Source: Ruegeria discodermiae (GTDB lineage: Bacteria; Pseudomonadota; Alphaproteobacteria; Rhodobacterales; Rhodobacteraceae). From it: a DNA stretch of 64,000 nucleotides. Of this stretch, positions 44,274 through 52,787 are shown in pieces; within the stretch, counting starts at the first letter, position 1; each line of letters starts with the position of its first letter. The stretch spans positions 496,001 to 560,000 of the forward strand of contig NZ_JAVAMO010000001.1 of the NCBI RefSeq assembly GCF_030758345.1, written 5' to 3'. The notes under the pieces were generated by a model. The model searched no databases. It was given only the letters and a program-made list of their open reading frames with translations, and had not been told where the DNA came from. The translations under genes were made by a program, and so were the position numbers.

Positions 44274-45494
44274 TCAGTCCTTCAGGCTCTCTTCCCGCAG
44301 CCCGTCCGCCAACAGGTTCAATCCAAGAACCATGGTCAGCAAGGCCAGTGCCGGGGGCAGAGCAGGGTGCAGATAGACCGAGAGCAGCTTGCGCCCCTCA
44401 TTGATGGTCGACCCCCAGTCCGGGCTCTCGGGCGGCAGTCCCAGCCCAAAGAAGCCCAAGGTCCCCAGAAGGATCGTGGTGTAGCCAATGCGCAGGCAGA
44501 AATCGACGATCAGTGGCCCGCGTGCATTGGGCAGGATTTCCCAAAGCATGATATACCAGGGGCCTTCGCCGCGGGTCTGCGCGGCGGCTACATAGTCGCG
44601 CGTCTTGATGTCCAGTGTCAGGCCGCGCACGATGCGGAACACCGTGGGAGAGTTGACGAAGACCACCGAGACGAACACCACCAGCACGCCGCCCGGAATA
44701 TCGAACAGATCAAGGATGTTCGGGATTCCCGGTATCCAATAGCTGCTGGTCTGCACGATCGCGCCGTCATTCGAGATCAGCGACAGGTAGAGCCAGATCG
44801 CCACCCCGAGCACACCGATCAGCAGCGGCGTTCTGAACCGTGGCTGCGTATAGAACCGCGAGTTGAGCAACACGGCCAGAAACACGATGGGGAACACAAA
44901 CAGCACCGTCGCCATATAGTTCGGCACGCCGGTTGCCACGATCTCGGGCGTGACCAGCAGGTAGAACAGCAGGATCACCGGGAAGGCCAGGATCAGGTTC
45001 GACAGGAAGGACAGGATCGTATCCAGTCGCCCGCCATAATAGCCTGCGGGCAGGCCCAGCGTGATCCCCACCATGAAGGCAAAGACCGTCGCCAGCGGTG
45101 CGATCTGCACCACGATCCAGGCCCCTTTGACCATGCGGCTGAACACGTCACGCGCCAGGTTGTCGCCACCCAGAAGATACCAGGCATACTGGCCTTCTTC
45201 GGCACCGCTCACCGGGGTTCCCGGCGGCTTGTTCTTCATGCCCGAGACCTGCGCCAGCGCATCCTGCGTGACGATCAGGTCCATCGCGCCGAAGATGCCG
45301 GTAAACACCCAGAACATTACCAGGCCAAAACCGACCATGCCAATGGGGCTGTCATAGAGCTTGCCATAAAGCCCCAGCCGCCGCTTGAACGCCATCGAGA
45401 CGGCAAAGAGCAGGATCAGCGCAATCCAGACCGAGGTGAACTGATAGAAGATGCGGGTAATGATTTCGAATGTCGTGAGAGGTTCCATGCTCAA
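44274..45494 (-). CDS. ABC transporter permease, DppC type
   Basis: 406 residues, longer than usual, with six or more helices and a large N-terminal extension. The EAA loop that contacts the ATPase is in DYVAAAQTRGEGPWYIMLWE. Second permease of the peptide-type importer, 9 nt after the DppB-like gene stop. The extra loop (about 100-120) is periplasmic. Confidence 0.9.
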   Translation of the reverse strand: MSMEPLTTFEIITRIFYQFTSVWIALILLFAVSMAFKRRLGLYGKLYDSPIGMVGFGLVMFWVFTGIFGAMDLIVTQDALAQVSGMKNKPPGTPVSGAEEGQYAWYLLGGDNLARDVFSRMVKGAWIVVQIAPLATVFAFMVGITLGLPAGYYGGRLDTILSFLSNLILAFPVILLFYLLVTPEIVATGVPNYMATVLFVFPIVFLAVLLNSRFYTQPRFRTPLLIGVLGVAIWLYLSLISNDGAIVQTSSYWIPGIPNILDLFDIPGGVLVVFVSVVFVNSPTVFRIVRGLTLDIKTRDYVAAAQTRGEGPWYIMLWEILPNARGPLIVDFCLRIGYTTILLGTLGFFGLGLPPESPDWGSTINEGRKLLSVYLHPALPPALALLTMVLGLNLLADGLREESLKD

Positions 45495-45503
45495 TCTCCT
45501 CCC

Positions 45504-46550
45504 TTAAGCAATTCGAATACGCGGGTTGAGGTAGACATAGCCGATATCCGATATCAGTTGTGTCACCAGCACCACGATGACGGACACCACCGACACTGCC
45601 AGCAACAGCTGGATGTCGTTATTGCTCGCCGCCTGCACCAGCACCCATCCGAAGCCCTTGTAGTTAAAGAGCGTCTCAACGATCACCACACCGTTCAGCA
45701 GCCATGGGAACTGCAGCATGATGACGGTGAAAGGGGCGATCAGCGCGTTGCGCAGCGCGTGTTTCATCACGATGTTGGAAAAGCTGACGCCCTTTAGCCG
45801 CGCGGTGCGGATATATTGCGCCGTCATCACCTCTGTCATCGAGGCGCGGGTCATCCGGGCGATATATCCCATCCCGTAGAGCGAGATGGTCAGCACCGGC
45901 AGGAAGAAGTTCTCGAACGTGGCGTGTTCCATCGCCGAGGTTGCGGTACCCTTGAACCATTTCAACCCAACGGCAGAAGAGGCAAAGACCGCGATGAAGA
46001 TCACGCCTGAGACATATTCCGGCGTCGCCGTCGTTGTGATGGCGAAGGTCGACAGGGTCCGGTCGGTCTTTGATCCCTCCTTCATACCCGCCAGAACGCC
46101 GAGCAACAGCGCTGACGGGATCATCAGCAGCATCACCCAGAACATCAGCTTGCCGGTCAGGGCCAACCGGGTTCCGACAACGCTGGAGACCTCATCCTTG
46201 AAGACCGTGGAATAGCCCCAATACCCCTGCAGGATACCGCAGAACTCGGGCGAGTCCTCGGCGGTCTGGCCGGGCAGAATGCAACGTCCCTGAATGCTGC
46301 CATCTTCATTCGTATGCCGGTAAGACGGCAGAATACCCAGCCATTCGCCGTATTTCACCGGCACCGGTTGAAGGTATCCCCCCTTTTCCAGAAAACTGCT
46401 GACCTGCTCATCCGACATCCGGAAGTTGCCCTGGGTCTTGGCGAGTTTTTCGAGGTTGGGGTAGAGGTTGGTCAGAAAGAAAACGAGGTAGGTCAGACAT
46501 AATGCGGTCAAGAGCATGACGCCGACGCGTTTTAAAATGAAGAGTCCCAT
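45504..46550 (-). CDS. ABC transporter permease, DppB type
   Basis: 348 residues with the DppB N-terminus FILKRVGVMLLTALCLTYLV and the EAA loop YIRTARLKGVSFSNIVMKHA. A long periplasmic loop (about 38-120) contains two Cys. First permease of the importer, separated from the binding-protein gene by 120 bp with a hairpin. Confidence 0.9.
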   Translation of the reverse strand: MGLFILKRVGVMLLTALCLTYLVFFLTNLYPNLEKLAKTQGNFRMSDEQVSSFLEKGGYLQPVPVKYGEWLGILPSYRHTNEDGSIQGRCILPGQTAEDSPEFCGILQGYWGYSTVFKDEVSSVVGTRLALTGKLMFWVMLLMIPSALLLGVLAGMKEGSKTDRTLSTFAITTTATPEYVSGVIFIAVFASSAVGLKWFKGTATSAMEHATFENFFLPVLTISLYGMGYIARMTRASMTEVMTAQYIRTARLKGVSFSNIVMKHALRNALIAPFTVIMLQFPWLLNGVVIVETLFNYKGFGWVLVQAASNNDIQLLLAVSVVSVIVVLVTQLISDIGYVYLNPRIRIA

Positions 46551-46632
46551 GTAAGCCCCTGTTGGTGGCCGGCGCGAGGCGTGTCAGACCTTGCGCTTTG
46601 CTTTTTTTGTTCTCCGTTCGTCGACGAAGAAG

Positions 46633-46651
46633 CCGCGCCCGATGGGCGCGG
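46633..46651. terminator. Intercistronic hairpin between binding-protein and permease genes
   Basis: Stem CCGCGCCC / GGGCGCGG with a 3-nt loop. Such hairpins after the binding-protein gene commonly stabilise its message or limit read-through, which keeps the binding protein more abundant than the membrane subunits. There is no U-run on the minus strand. Confidence 0.55.
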
Positions 46652-46670
46652 ACTGTGTTTTTTTGGTGGT

Positions 46671-48341
46671 TCAGCCGACGATGCCGAACTTGTAGATCTG
46701 CGGCAGGTCGGCGATGTGCTTTTCAACACCCACCAGATTGTCGCGGTGGTGGCGCATGGCCGTCCGCCAGTACGGCTGGATGGTCACGCCCTCGTCGATC
46801 ATGATGCCCTGAAGCTTGCCCATCACTTCGCGGCGCTGGTCCACATCCGCGATCGAGTTTGCTTCTGCCAGCAGGGTGTCGAATTCCTCATTCGCGAACC
46901 CGGATTCGTTCCATGCCTCACCTGATTTATAGGCAAGCGCCAGAATCTGGACGCCCAGCGGGCGGTGGTTCCAGTTGGTCGACGAGAACGGGTACTTGGT
47001 CCAGTCGTTCCAGAAGGTCGATCCCGGCAGCACGGTGTGGCGCGCCTTGATCCCCGCATCGTTGAGCTGGGCCACAACGGCAGCCGTTGTGTTACGGCGC
47101 CAGTCATCGTCGATCGACTGAACCTCATGCTCGTAGTCGCCCATGCCGGCCTCATCCATCAGGGCCTTGGCCCGTTCAGGATCGAAGGGCAGACGCTTGA
47201 TGGTGGAATCAAACTCGGGATGCATCGGTCCGACATGGCAGTTATCCGCCGGGATGCCGTAACCTGCCATCCCAAGTTCAAGGCAAACCTCGTTATCCAC
47301 CGCCATGGCCAGAGCCTGACGCACGCGACGATCGCCGTAGATCTTGTTGCCATCGGCGTCTTCGGCCAGCTGATTGGGACGAATGACAATGGTGAAGCCG
47401 GACGGGATTTCCGAGCGGGTCAGGCCGAGGCCGTCGAAGATATCGACAAACTCACCCACCGATTCCCAGTTCATGTCGATCTCTTCGGCCTCGTAAGCCG
47501 CCAGGAACGCGGCGGGATCGGTGCCGTAGTCGATAAACTCGATCCGGTCCACGTAACCGCCTTTGCCAGCAGCATAGCCCCACCAGTCATGGTCTTCATT
47601 GCGCACCAGAACGCCCTTGACGCCAACCTCGTGGCTTTCTGGCAGCATGAAGCCCGTGCCAACCGGGTTGGCCAGCATGTTGTCGGGGTCGTGACTGCTG
47701 TGCACGATGGCGGCGGGGTAATCGGCCATGCCCGGAATAATGGTGATATCGGGATTATTGCTCTTGAGCTTGACCGTATGAGAGTCAACGACCGTGATCG
47801 CCCCGTCGGCCGCCTTGTTGGTTTCCGGATCAACCAGCGAGGCCATGCGCGACGCCATAGAGTTTCCTTCGACGGTACCGTCGCACCACCCCGCAATGTT
47901 GCGGGCCACGTCATCGGCGGTAAAGTCGTCGCCGTTGTTCCACTTGACCCCTTTGCGCACGTTCAGGGTGTGCTCGGTCGCATCGTCGTTGGTTTCCCAG
48001 CTATCAAGCAACATCGGCTTAAAGGAGCCGTCATTGTTGTATTCGACCAGGTATTCGAGCCAGCCCGCGGTGAATGTCGCGATCTGGGTCCAGTCATAAG
48101 TGCGCGGATCTTTCAGGCCACGGACTTCCATCTGATAGCGGATCGTACCGCCCTTTTCGGGCACCTGCGCCTGCGCGGGTGAGGCCAGCCCGATCATGCT
48201 GTAGGCTGCGGGCACGGTCACGCCCAGTGCCGTCACGCGCGCCATGAACTCACGGCGGCTGAGCTGGCCATCGCGATACTCGCGAGCATGCATCTCGGCC
48301 GCGCGGTGCACCGGCTTTCCTGTCAGTGTTTTGTTTGTCAT
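46671..48341 (-). CDS. ABC transporter substrate-binding protein, peptide/nickel family 5, Tat-exported
   Basis: 556 residues. The N-terminus carries a twin-arginine signal ([13 protein letters not shown], about 24-36) followed by a hydrophobic stretch ending AQAQ, so export is by Tat. The mature part has the SBP_bac_5 pattern. It captures a substrate for the permeases and ATPase downstream. Peptides are the default guess, but opines, nickel or other compounds are possible. Confidence 0.92.
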   Translation of the reverse strand: MTNKTLTGKPVHRAAEMHAREYRDGQLSRREFMARVTALGVTVPAAYSMIGLASPAQAQVPEKGGTIRYQMEVRGLKDPRTYDWTQIATFTAGWLEYLVEYNNDGSFKPMLLDSWETNDDATEHTLNVRKGVKWNNGDDFTADDVARNIAGWCDGTVEGNSMASRMASLVDPETNKAADGAITVVDSHTVKLKSNNPDITIIPGMADYPAAIVHSSHDPDNMLANPVGTGFMLPESHEVGVKGVLVRNEDHDWWGYAAGKGGYVDRIEFIDYGTDPAAFLAAYEAEEIDMNWESVGEFVDIFDGLGLTRSEIPSGFTIVIRPNQLAEDADGNKIYGDRRVRQALAMAVDNEVCLELGMAGYGIPADNCHVGPMHPEFDSTIKRLPFDPERAKALMDEAGMGDYEHEVQSIDDDWRRNTTAAVVAQLNDAGIKARHTVLPGSTFWNDWTKYPFSSTNWNHRPLGVQILALAYKSGEAWNESGFANEEFDTLLAEANSIADVDQRREVMGKLQGIMIDEGVTIQPYWRTAMRHHRDNLVGVEKHIADLPQIYKFGIVG

Positions 48342-48592
48342 TTAGGTCTCCCCTGAGTGAGTTTGTTTTTGATTAAAGGCGGGAGCGGCTGCGTCAGAAG
48401 TCGTACCGGATATCACTCCGTCGCGCGCGGATGGCGCTTTGGTTCTTTCAAGCTCCCCATTGCAATATACGGCAACAGAAAATCCCGGTCGTCAACGATC
48501 GCTTTCGCCCTTTCGGGGTCCAAAAGCGACATTGGGATGCTAAAAAAACGACTTGACGGCAAAAGCCTGGCTAAGGGAGGTGCAAGTTGGCC

Positions 48593-49393
48593 TTATGCTG
48601 CGCTGCGGCGCATCGCTGAGGGGGCGAGCCCGGTATGGTGCTGCATGAAGCGGGTAAAGTAGGCTGCGCTGCTAAAGCCGAGGTCCTTGGCGATATGGCT
48701 GGCGGGGCGGTTGCTCTGGATCAGCGCGGCGCGCGCTTCATGCAGGACGCAGTTGGTCAGCAATGCGGCTGCGGTGCGCCCGGTCTGGGATTTGCAGACC
48801 CGGGTCAGATGGGTGGGCGTCACGCCCAATGCCTCGGCATGGTCAGCCATGCTGGCGCCGGTGGCATGGGCGTGCACCAGCCTGTCGAAATAGCGGCGCG
48901 CCAATCGCCGTGCGGCGCTGTCGCGGGGTGGGGTGGGTTCTGCCTCGGTGGTGCGCTGCAACCAGATGGCGGCCAGTTCGGCATAGGCCAGGACCGCCTT
49001 TGTGTTCAGGCTTTTGGTGCTGTCCTGTTCACGGGCGATGGCATCCAGCAGACCGGCCAGATCGTTCTGGGTGGCCACATCGCGCACCCGCAGATGGACG
49101 GGGCGATCGGGCAGCGACAGGGCGCTGGCCACCGGCAGCACCAGCGCTTGCCCGAAACACTGCCGTCCCAGATCGATCGCCAGAAGCTGCCGAGCGGGGA
49201 CAAAGATGGCGTTATGGGTGCCGATCCCGGCGCGCGCGCCATCAAACAGCGCCACGCCCTGACCGCGCGTGATCCAGAGCAGCAGGTGATCGGCGCGGCT
49301 GTGCGGCAGCTCAAGCTGCCAGCGACCAAGCGGCGCAAGCTGTGGCAGGCTCAGCAGCCGCACGTCATTTGCCTGATCGGGTCCGCTCGTCAT
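48593..49393 (-). CDS. AraC-family transcriptional regulator
   Basis: 266 residues from ATG 49393 (MTSGPDQANDV). N-terminal cupin-like sensor region, C-terminal double helix-turn-helix (about 170-262) with ADHAEALGVTPTHLTRVC and ASHIAKDLGFSSAAYFTRFM. In the HpaA/PobR style. Lies downstream of, and transcribed towards, the ABC importer, which it may regulate. The effector is unknown. Confidence 0.87.
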   Translation of the reverse strand: MTSGPDQANDVRLLSLPQLAPLGRWQLELPHSRADHLLLWITRGQGVALFDGARAGIGTHNAIFVPARQLLAIDLGRQCFGQALVLPVASALSLPDRPVHLRVRDVATQNDLAGLLDAIAREQDSTKSLNTKAVLAYAELAAIWLQRTTEAEPTPPRDSAARRLARRYFDRLVHAHATGASMADHAEALGVTPTHLTRVCKSQTGRTAAALLTNCVLHEARAALIQSNRPASHIAKDLGFSSAAYFTRFMQHHTGLAPSAMRRSAA

Positions 49394-49472
49394 GGGTTTG
49401 ATCCGGTGGGAAACACTCTGTTTGCGCCATTTACAGCATGAAAGCGCGGGGCGGACAACCAGCCCGCGCCAC

Positions 49473-50348
49473 TCACAGGTCGGGCCGCAGCCTGTGCCAG
49501 CCCGCCATCCGCGCGCGGAACCAGGTGCGCTGGCGTTTGGCAAATTGCCGGGTTGCGATGGTGGCGCGTTCGCGGGCGGTCTCAAGATCGATTTCGCCGT
49601 CGAGATAGGCGATGAGTTCCGGCACGCCGATCGCCTTGCAGGAGGGCAGGGTGGCGTCATAGCGGTCGCGCATGGCGGCCACCTCCTCCAGCGCGCCGCC
49701 CGCCAGCATCGCGTCAAAGCGCCGCGCGATGCGATCCAGCAGCCAGTCGCGGTCGTTTTCCATCACGATCGGCACAGTCTGGTCGAGTGGCAAGATCGGC
49801 GCAGAGGTCTCAGCCTGCCAGTCCGCGAGCGGTCGACCGGTGGCCTGCAGCACCTCCCAGGCGCGTTGCACCCGCGCGCGGTTCTGACGGTCGATCCCGT
49901 GCGCCGTGTGTGCGTCCAGCCCGGCCAGAAGCGCCTCAAGCGACAGGGCGTCGCCTTCGGCGCGAATCTCGGGCGGCGTTGGCGGGATGTCGGCCATGCC
50001 TTCGGTCAGTGAGCGGAAATAGAGCCCGGTGCCCCCCACGATGATCGGGCGCTGCGAACCGGTCAGCAGCGGCGTCACCTCGCGCAGCCAGTGGCCTGCC
50101 GAATAGGCCACGTCATAGGGGATGTGACCATAGAGCAGATGCGACGCGCGGGCTTCTTCCGCAGGGGACGGGCGGGCAGTGATCACGCGCCAGCAGTCAT
50201 AGACCTGACTGGCATCGGCATTGACGATCACCCCGCCATGGCGCTCGGCGATCTGCAACGCCAGGTCCGACTTGCCCGAGGCGGTCGGCCCGGCGATCAG
50301 AACCGGCAAGTCGTCGGGGATGTCAGGCAGTTGCGCGGCAAGCCTCAT
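49473..50348 (-). CDS. miaA: tRNA dimethylallyltransferase
   Basis: 291 residues from ATG 50348. P-loop [14 protein letters not shown], the Asp-Ser/Ala-Gln block [11 protein letters not shown], and [10 protein letters not shown]. Adds an isopentenyl group to A37 of tRNAs reading UNN codons. Start chosen because sequence further upstream is not conserved. Divergent from pyrH. Confidence 0.93.
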   Translation of the reverse strand: MRLAAQLPDIPDDLPVLIAGPTASGKSDLALQIAERHGGVIVNADASQVYDCWRVITARPSPAEEARASHLLYGHIPYDVAYSAGHWLREVTPLLTGSQRPIIVGGTGLYFRSLTEGMADIPPTPPEIRAEGDALSLEALLAGLDAHTAHGIDRQNRARVQRAWEVLQATGRPLADWQAETSAPILPLDQTVPIVMENDRDWLLDRIARRFDAMLAGGALEEVAAMRDRYDATLPSCKAIGVPELIAYLDGEIDLETARERATIATRQFAKRQRTWFRARMAGWHRLRPDL

Positions 50349-50466
50349 GTGAGCACCTGCGCATACCGCAAATTCCTTAGCATCTGACACCCAACCCGCA
50401 TTGAACCTCGCTGCGTTTTGCTCCATTTTGCGCCGCAATTACACCGGTGCCGCAGCGGAGCGCAAC

Positions 50467-51207
50467 ATGACCTCTCTTTCCCCCGAATTTGTGACGCAAG
50501 CCAAGTATAAACGGGTGATGCTGAAAATATCGGGGGAGGCGTTGATGGGGGATCAGGGGTTCGGCCTGCATCCGCCCACCGTGCAGCGCATCGCCGAAGA
50601 GGTCAAATCGGTCCACGACATGGGGGTAGAGATCTGCATGGTCATCGGCGGCGGCAACATCTTTCGCGGGCTGCAGGGCTCGGCCCAGGGGATGGAGCGC
50701 ACCACCGCCGACTATATGGGCATGCTGGCCACGGTGATGAACGCGCTGGGGATGCAATCGGCGCTGGAAGGAGTCGGGGTGTTCACGCGCGTGATCTCGG
50801 CCATTCCGATGGATCAGGTCTGCGAGCCTTATATCCGCCGCCGCGCGGTGCGCCACCTTGAGAAAAAGCGGGTCTGTATCTTTGCCGCCGGCACCGGCAA
50901 CCCCTATTTCACCACCGATACAGCCGCCGCCCTGCGCGCCAGCGAGATGGCCTGCGAGGCGATCTTCATGGGCAAGCAGGTGGACGGGATCTATGACAGC
51001 GATCCCAAGACCAACCCCGATGCCAAGCGCTATGACCGGATCACCTATAACGAGGTGCTGACCAGGAACCTCAAGGTGATGGACGCCTCGGCGATTGCGC
51101 TGACGCGCGACAACAACATGCCGCTGATCGTGTTTTCACTGGACGAGCCGGGCGGGTTCCGGGGCATTCTGGCCGGTGAGGGCACCTATACAAAGGTGAT
51201 GGGCTAA
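50467..51207 (+). CDS. pyrH: UMP kinase
   Basis: 246 residues from ATG 50467. Amino-acid-kinase fold with [12 protein letters not shown] at the N-terminus, [10 protein letters not shown], and [10 protein letters not shown]. Makes UDP from UMP in pyrimidine synthesis. In most relatives frr (ribosome recycling factor) follows; here the next feature is a 295-bp gap and tRNA-Pro. Confidence 0.95.
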   Translation: MTSLSPEFVTQAKYKRVMLKISGEALMGDQGFGLHPPTVQRIAEEVKSVHDMGVEICMVIGGGNIFRGLQGSAQGMERTTADYMGMLATVMNALGMQSALEGVGVFTRVISAIPMDQVCEPYIRRRAVRHLEKKRVCIFAAGTGNPYFTTDTAAALRASEMACEAIFMGKQVDGIYDSDPKTNPDAKRYDRITYNEVLTRNLKVMDASAIALTRDNNMPLIVFSLDEPGGFRGILAGEGTYTKVMG

Positions 51208-51502
51208 GGCATCTGCCCTGCGGGAATCTCGTTGACGCCTGGTTGTATGGTTTGGTGACAGGTCTTGGCGGGGTTTCGTATCCCATTTGTGACTTCCCTC
51301 GGGATTCTGACGACGAGCAGGGTCATGTCTTCCCCTCTGACATCCCGCCACACCACCTTGCTTTTTACACATGTTCTCAAGATATTCCGGCGATTTGTTG
51401 ATCTGCGCCGCCACATGCAAGCACCACCCAGCGCCCCGCAGGGTCTGGATGCCAATTGGAAAGCATCCAAAAAGAAAGATCACAATACATGAGTGTGAAA
51501 AG

Positions 51503-51579
51503 TGGTCGGGGCGGCGAGATTCGAACTCACGACCCCCTGTACCCAAAACAGGTGCGCTACCAGACTGCGCCACGCCCCG
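51503..51579 (-). tRNA. tRNA-Pro (anticodon TGG)
   Basis: 77 nt including an encoded CCA end. Acceptor CGGGGCG pairs with CGCCCCG; the anticodon loop is TTTTGGG, giving TGG; the T arm has GTTCGAATC. It lies alone between pyrH and the TAXI gene on the minus strand. Confidence 0.95.
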
Positions 51580-51707
51580 GACCGTGCGCCTACCTAGCGA
51601 TGCGAAACGGGTTTGAAAAGCCCTAAAAGCACCCGTTTCTGCCACAGCTTCATTTTACCCGGTTTGCGTCCTGCGCTGAGGATTACCCGATTCCGCCAGC
51701 AATCAGT

Positions 51708-52757
51708 TTAGCAGCCGATCGCGGCGCAGATTCGTTGGCGATAAGCTGCGTTGGCAGCGCTATCGGGAACGGATGCCGCGGGCTCCTGTTGGCAATTGGG
51801 GATGTAGTTCACATCAAGTCCCCGGTTGACGCATGACCCGATATCCCATCCCGGTGGCAGTTCGTTCAGGTCAACCTGGCCCCATTTGGGGTGGCCAATC
51901 TGCTGCAATGCTGAAAACTGGGTCAGGATCAGGTTCGACACATCCGCCACCGCATCACAGCTGAGCCGGTGATAGTTGTTCTTGCGCCTGTCATATTCAT
52001 ACGTCATCAGCACCGCCTTTACCGCGACGGTATCAAGCGGGTCAGAGACGAAACCATAGGTCCCCGAAGGGATCTGCACCGGAGTGTAGACCGCCTGCAA
52101 GACCGGGTCGACAATGGGCAGCAGGTGATACGTTGAAGCGTCCAGATCCGCCTCTGCAAACAAGCGCGCTGGCGCCCCGGCAACGTAGAAGAACGCATCG
52201 ATCTCACCGCTTTTCAGACGTGCCATCGACTCGTCGGGTCCAATTGTCAGCGTTTCCCCGGGCTGGACGCCGACCAGATCAAGCAGCAAAGATGCCGTCA
52301 GGAACGTGCCGCTATCGGCAACACCCACGGCGACGCGCTTGCCGCTCAGATCAGCGACCGATCCGATATCTTTGGAGGCCAGAATATGCACCTCCTCGTT
52401 ATAAAGCGGGAAGGCGATCCTTACGCCGGCAATCGCGCGGGCAATGTCCGGGTCGTTTGCGGAATAGGTCTTCAGATATTCAAGAACGTCGCTTTGCACG
52501 ATCCCGAATTGCGTCGCCCGGCGCTTGCGCACACCCAGAAAGTTTTCCAGGGAACCGGCGCTTTCATTGACGGTCAATGTCTGTCCGCAGCCCGCCATCA
52601 GATTCGAGATATCGCGACCAATCTGAATATAGGTGCCGGTCGGGCCGCCGGTCAGAATGTTCTTCTCGAATTCCTGTGCCTCCATGCTGGTGGAGCCAAA
52701 GCACACGGCCAGAACAGTGCCCAACAGTTGCAGTGATCGTGTCGCAAAATTCGTCAT
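51708..52757 (-). CDS. TRAP transporter solute-binding protein, TAXI family
   Basis: 349 residues with a signal peptide ending SMEAQ. The family core begins ILTGGPTGTYIQIGRDIS and continues through GSLENFLGV and FGIVQSDVL. TAXI proteins normally deliver substrates (such as glutamate) to a fused TRAP membrane subunit, but no TRAP permease is nearby. A Cys-rich C-terminus ends in Gly-Cys. The gene follows the repeat coiled-coil gene by 30 nt, so they are probably one operon. It may serve as a sensor or adaptor rather than for transport. Confidence 0.87.
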   Translation of the reverse strand: MTNFATRSLQLLGTVLAVCFGSTSMEAQEFEKNILTGGPTGTYIQIGRDISNLMAGCGQTLTVNESAGSLENFLGVRKRRATQFGIVQSDVLEYLKTYSANDPDIARAIAGVRIAFPLYNEEVHILASKDIGSVADLSGKRVAVGVADSGTFLTASLLLDLVGVQPGETLTIGPDESMARLKSGEIDAFFYVAGAPARLFAEADLDASTYHLLPIVDPVLQAVYTPVQIPSGTYGFVSDPLDTVAVKAVLMTYEYDRRKNNYHRLSCDAVADVSNLILTQFSALQQIGHPKWGQVDLNELPPGWDIGSCVNRGLDVNYIPNCQQEPAASVPDSAANAAYRQRICAAIGC

Positions 52758-52787
52758 CTTTCTTCCTGTCCCTTGATATTGATTATC

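Noticed and set aside
44172-45797. Plus-strand open frame of 541 codons over the ABC permease genes
   Set aside because: Gln/His/Arg-rich shadow opposite two permeases with EAA loops; not a plausible protein.
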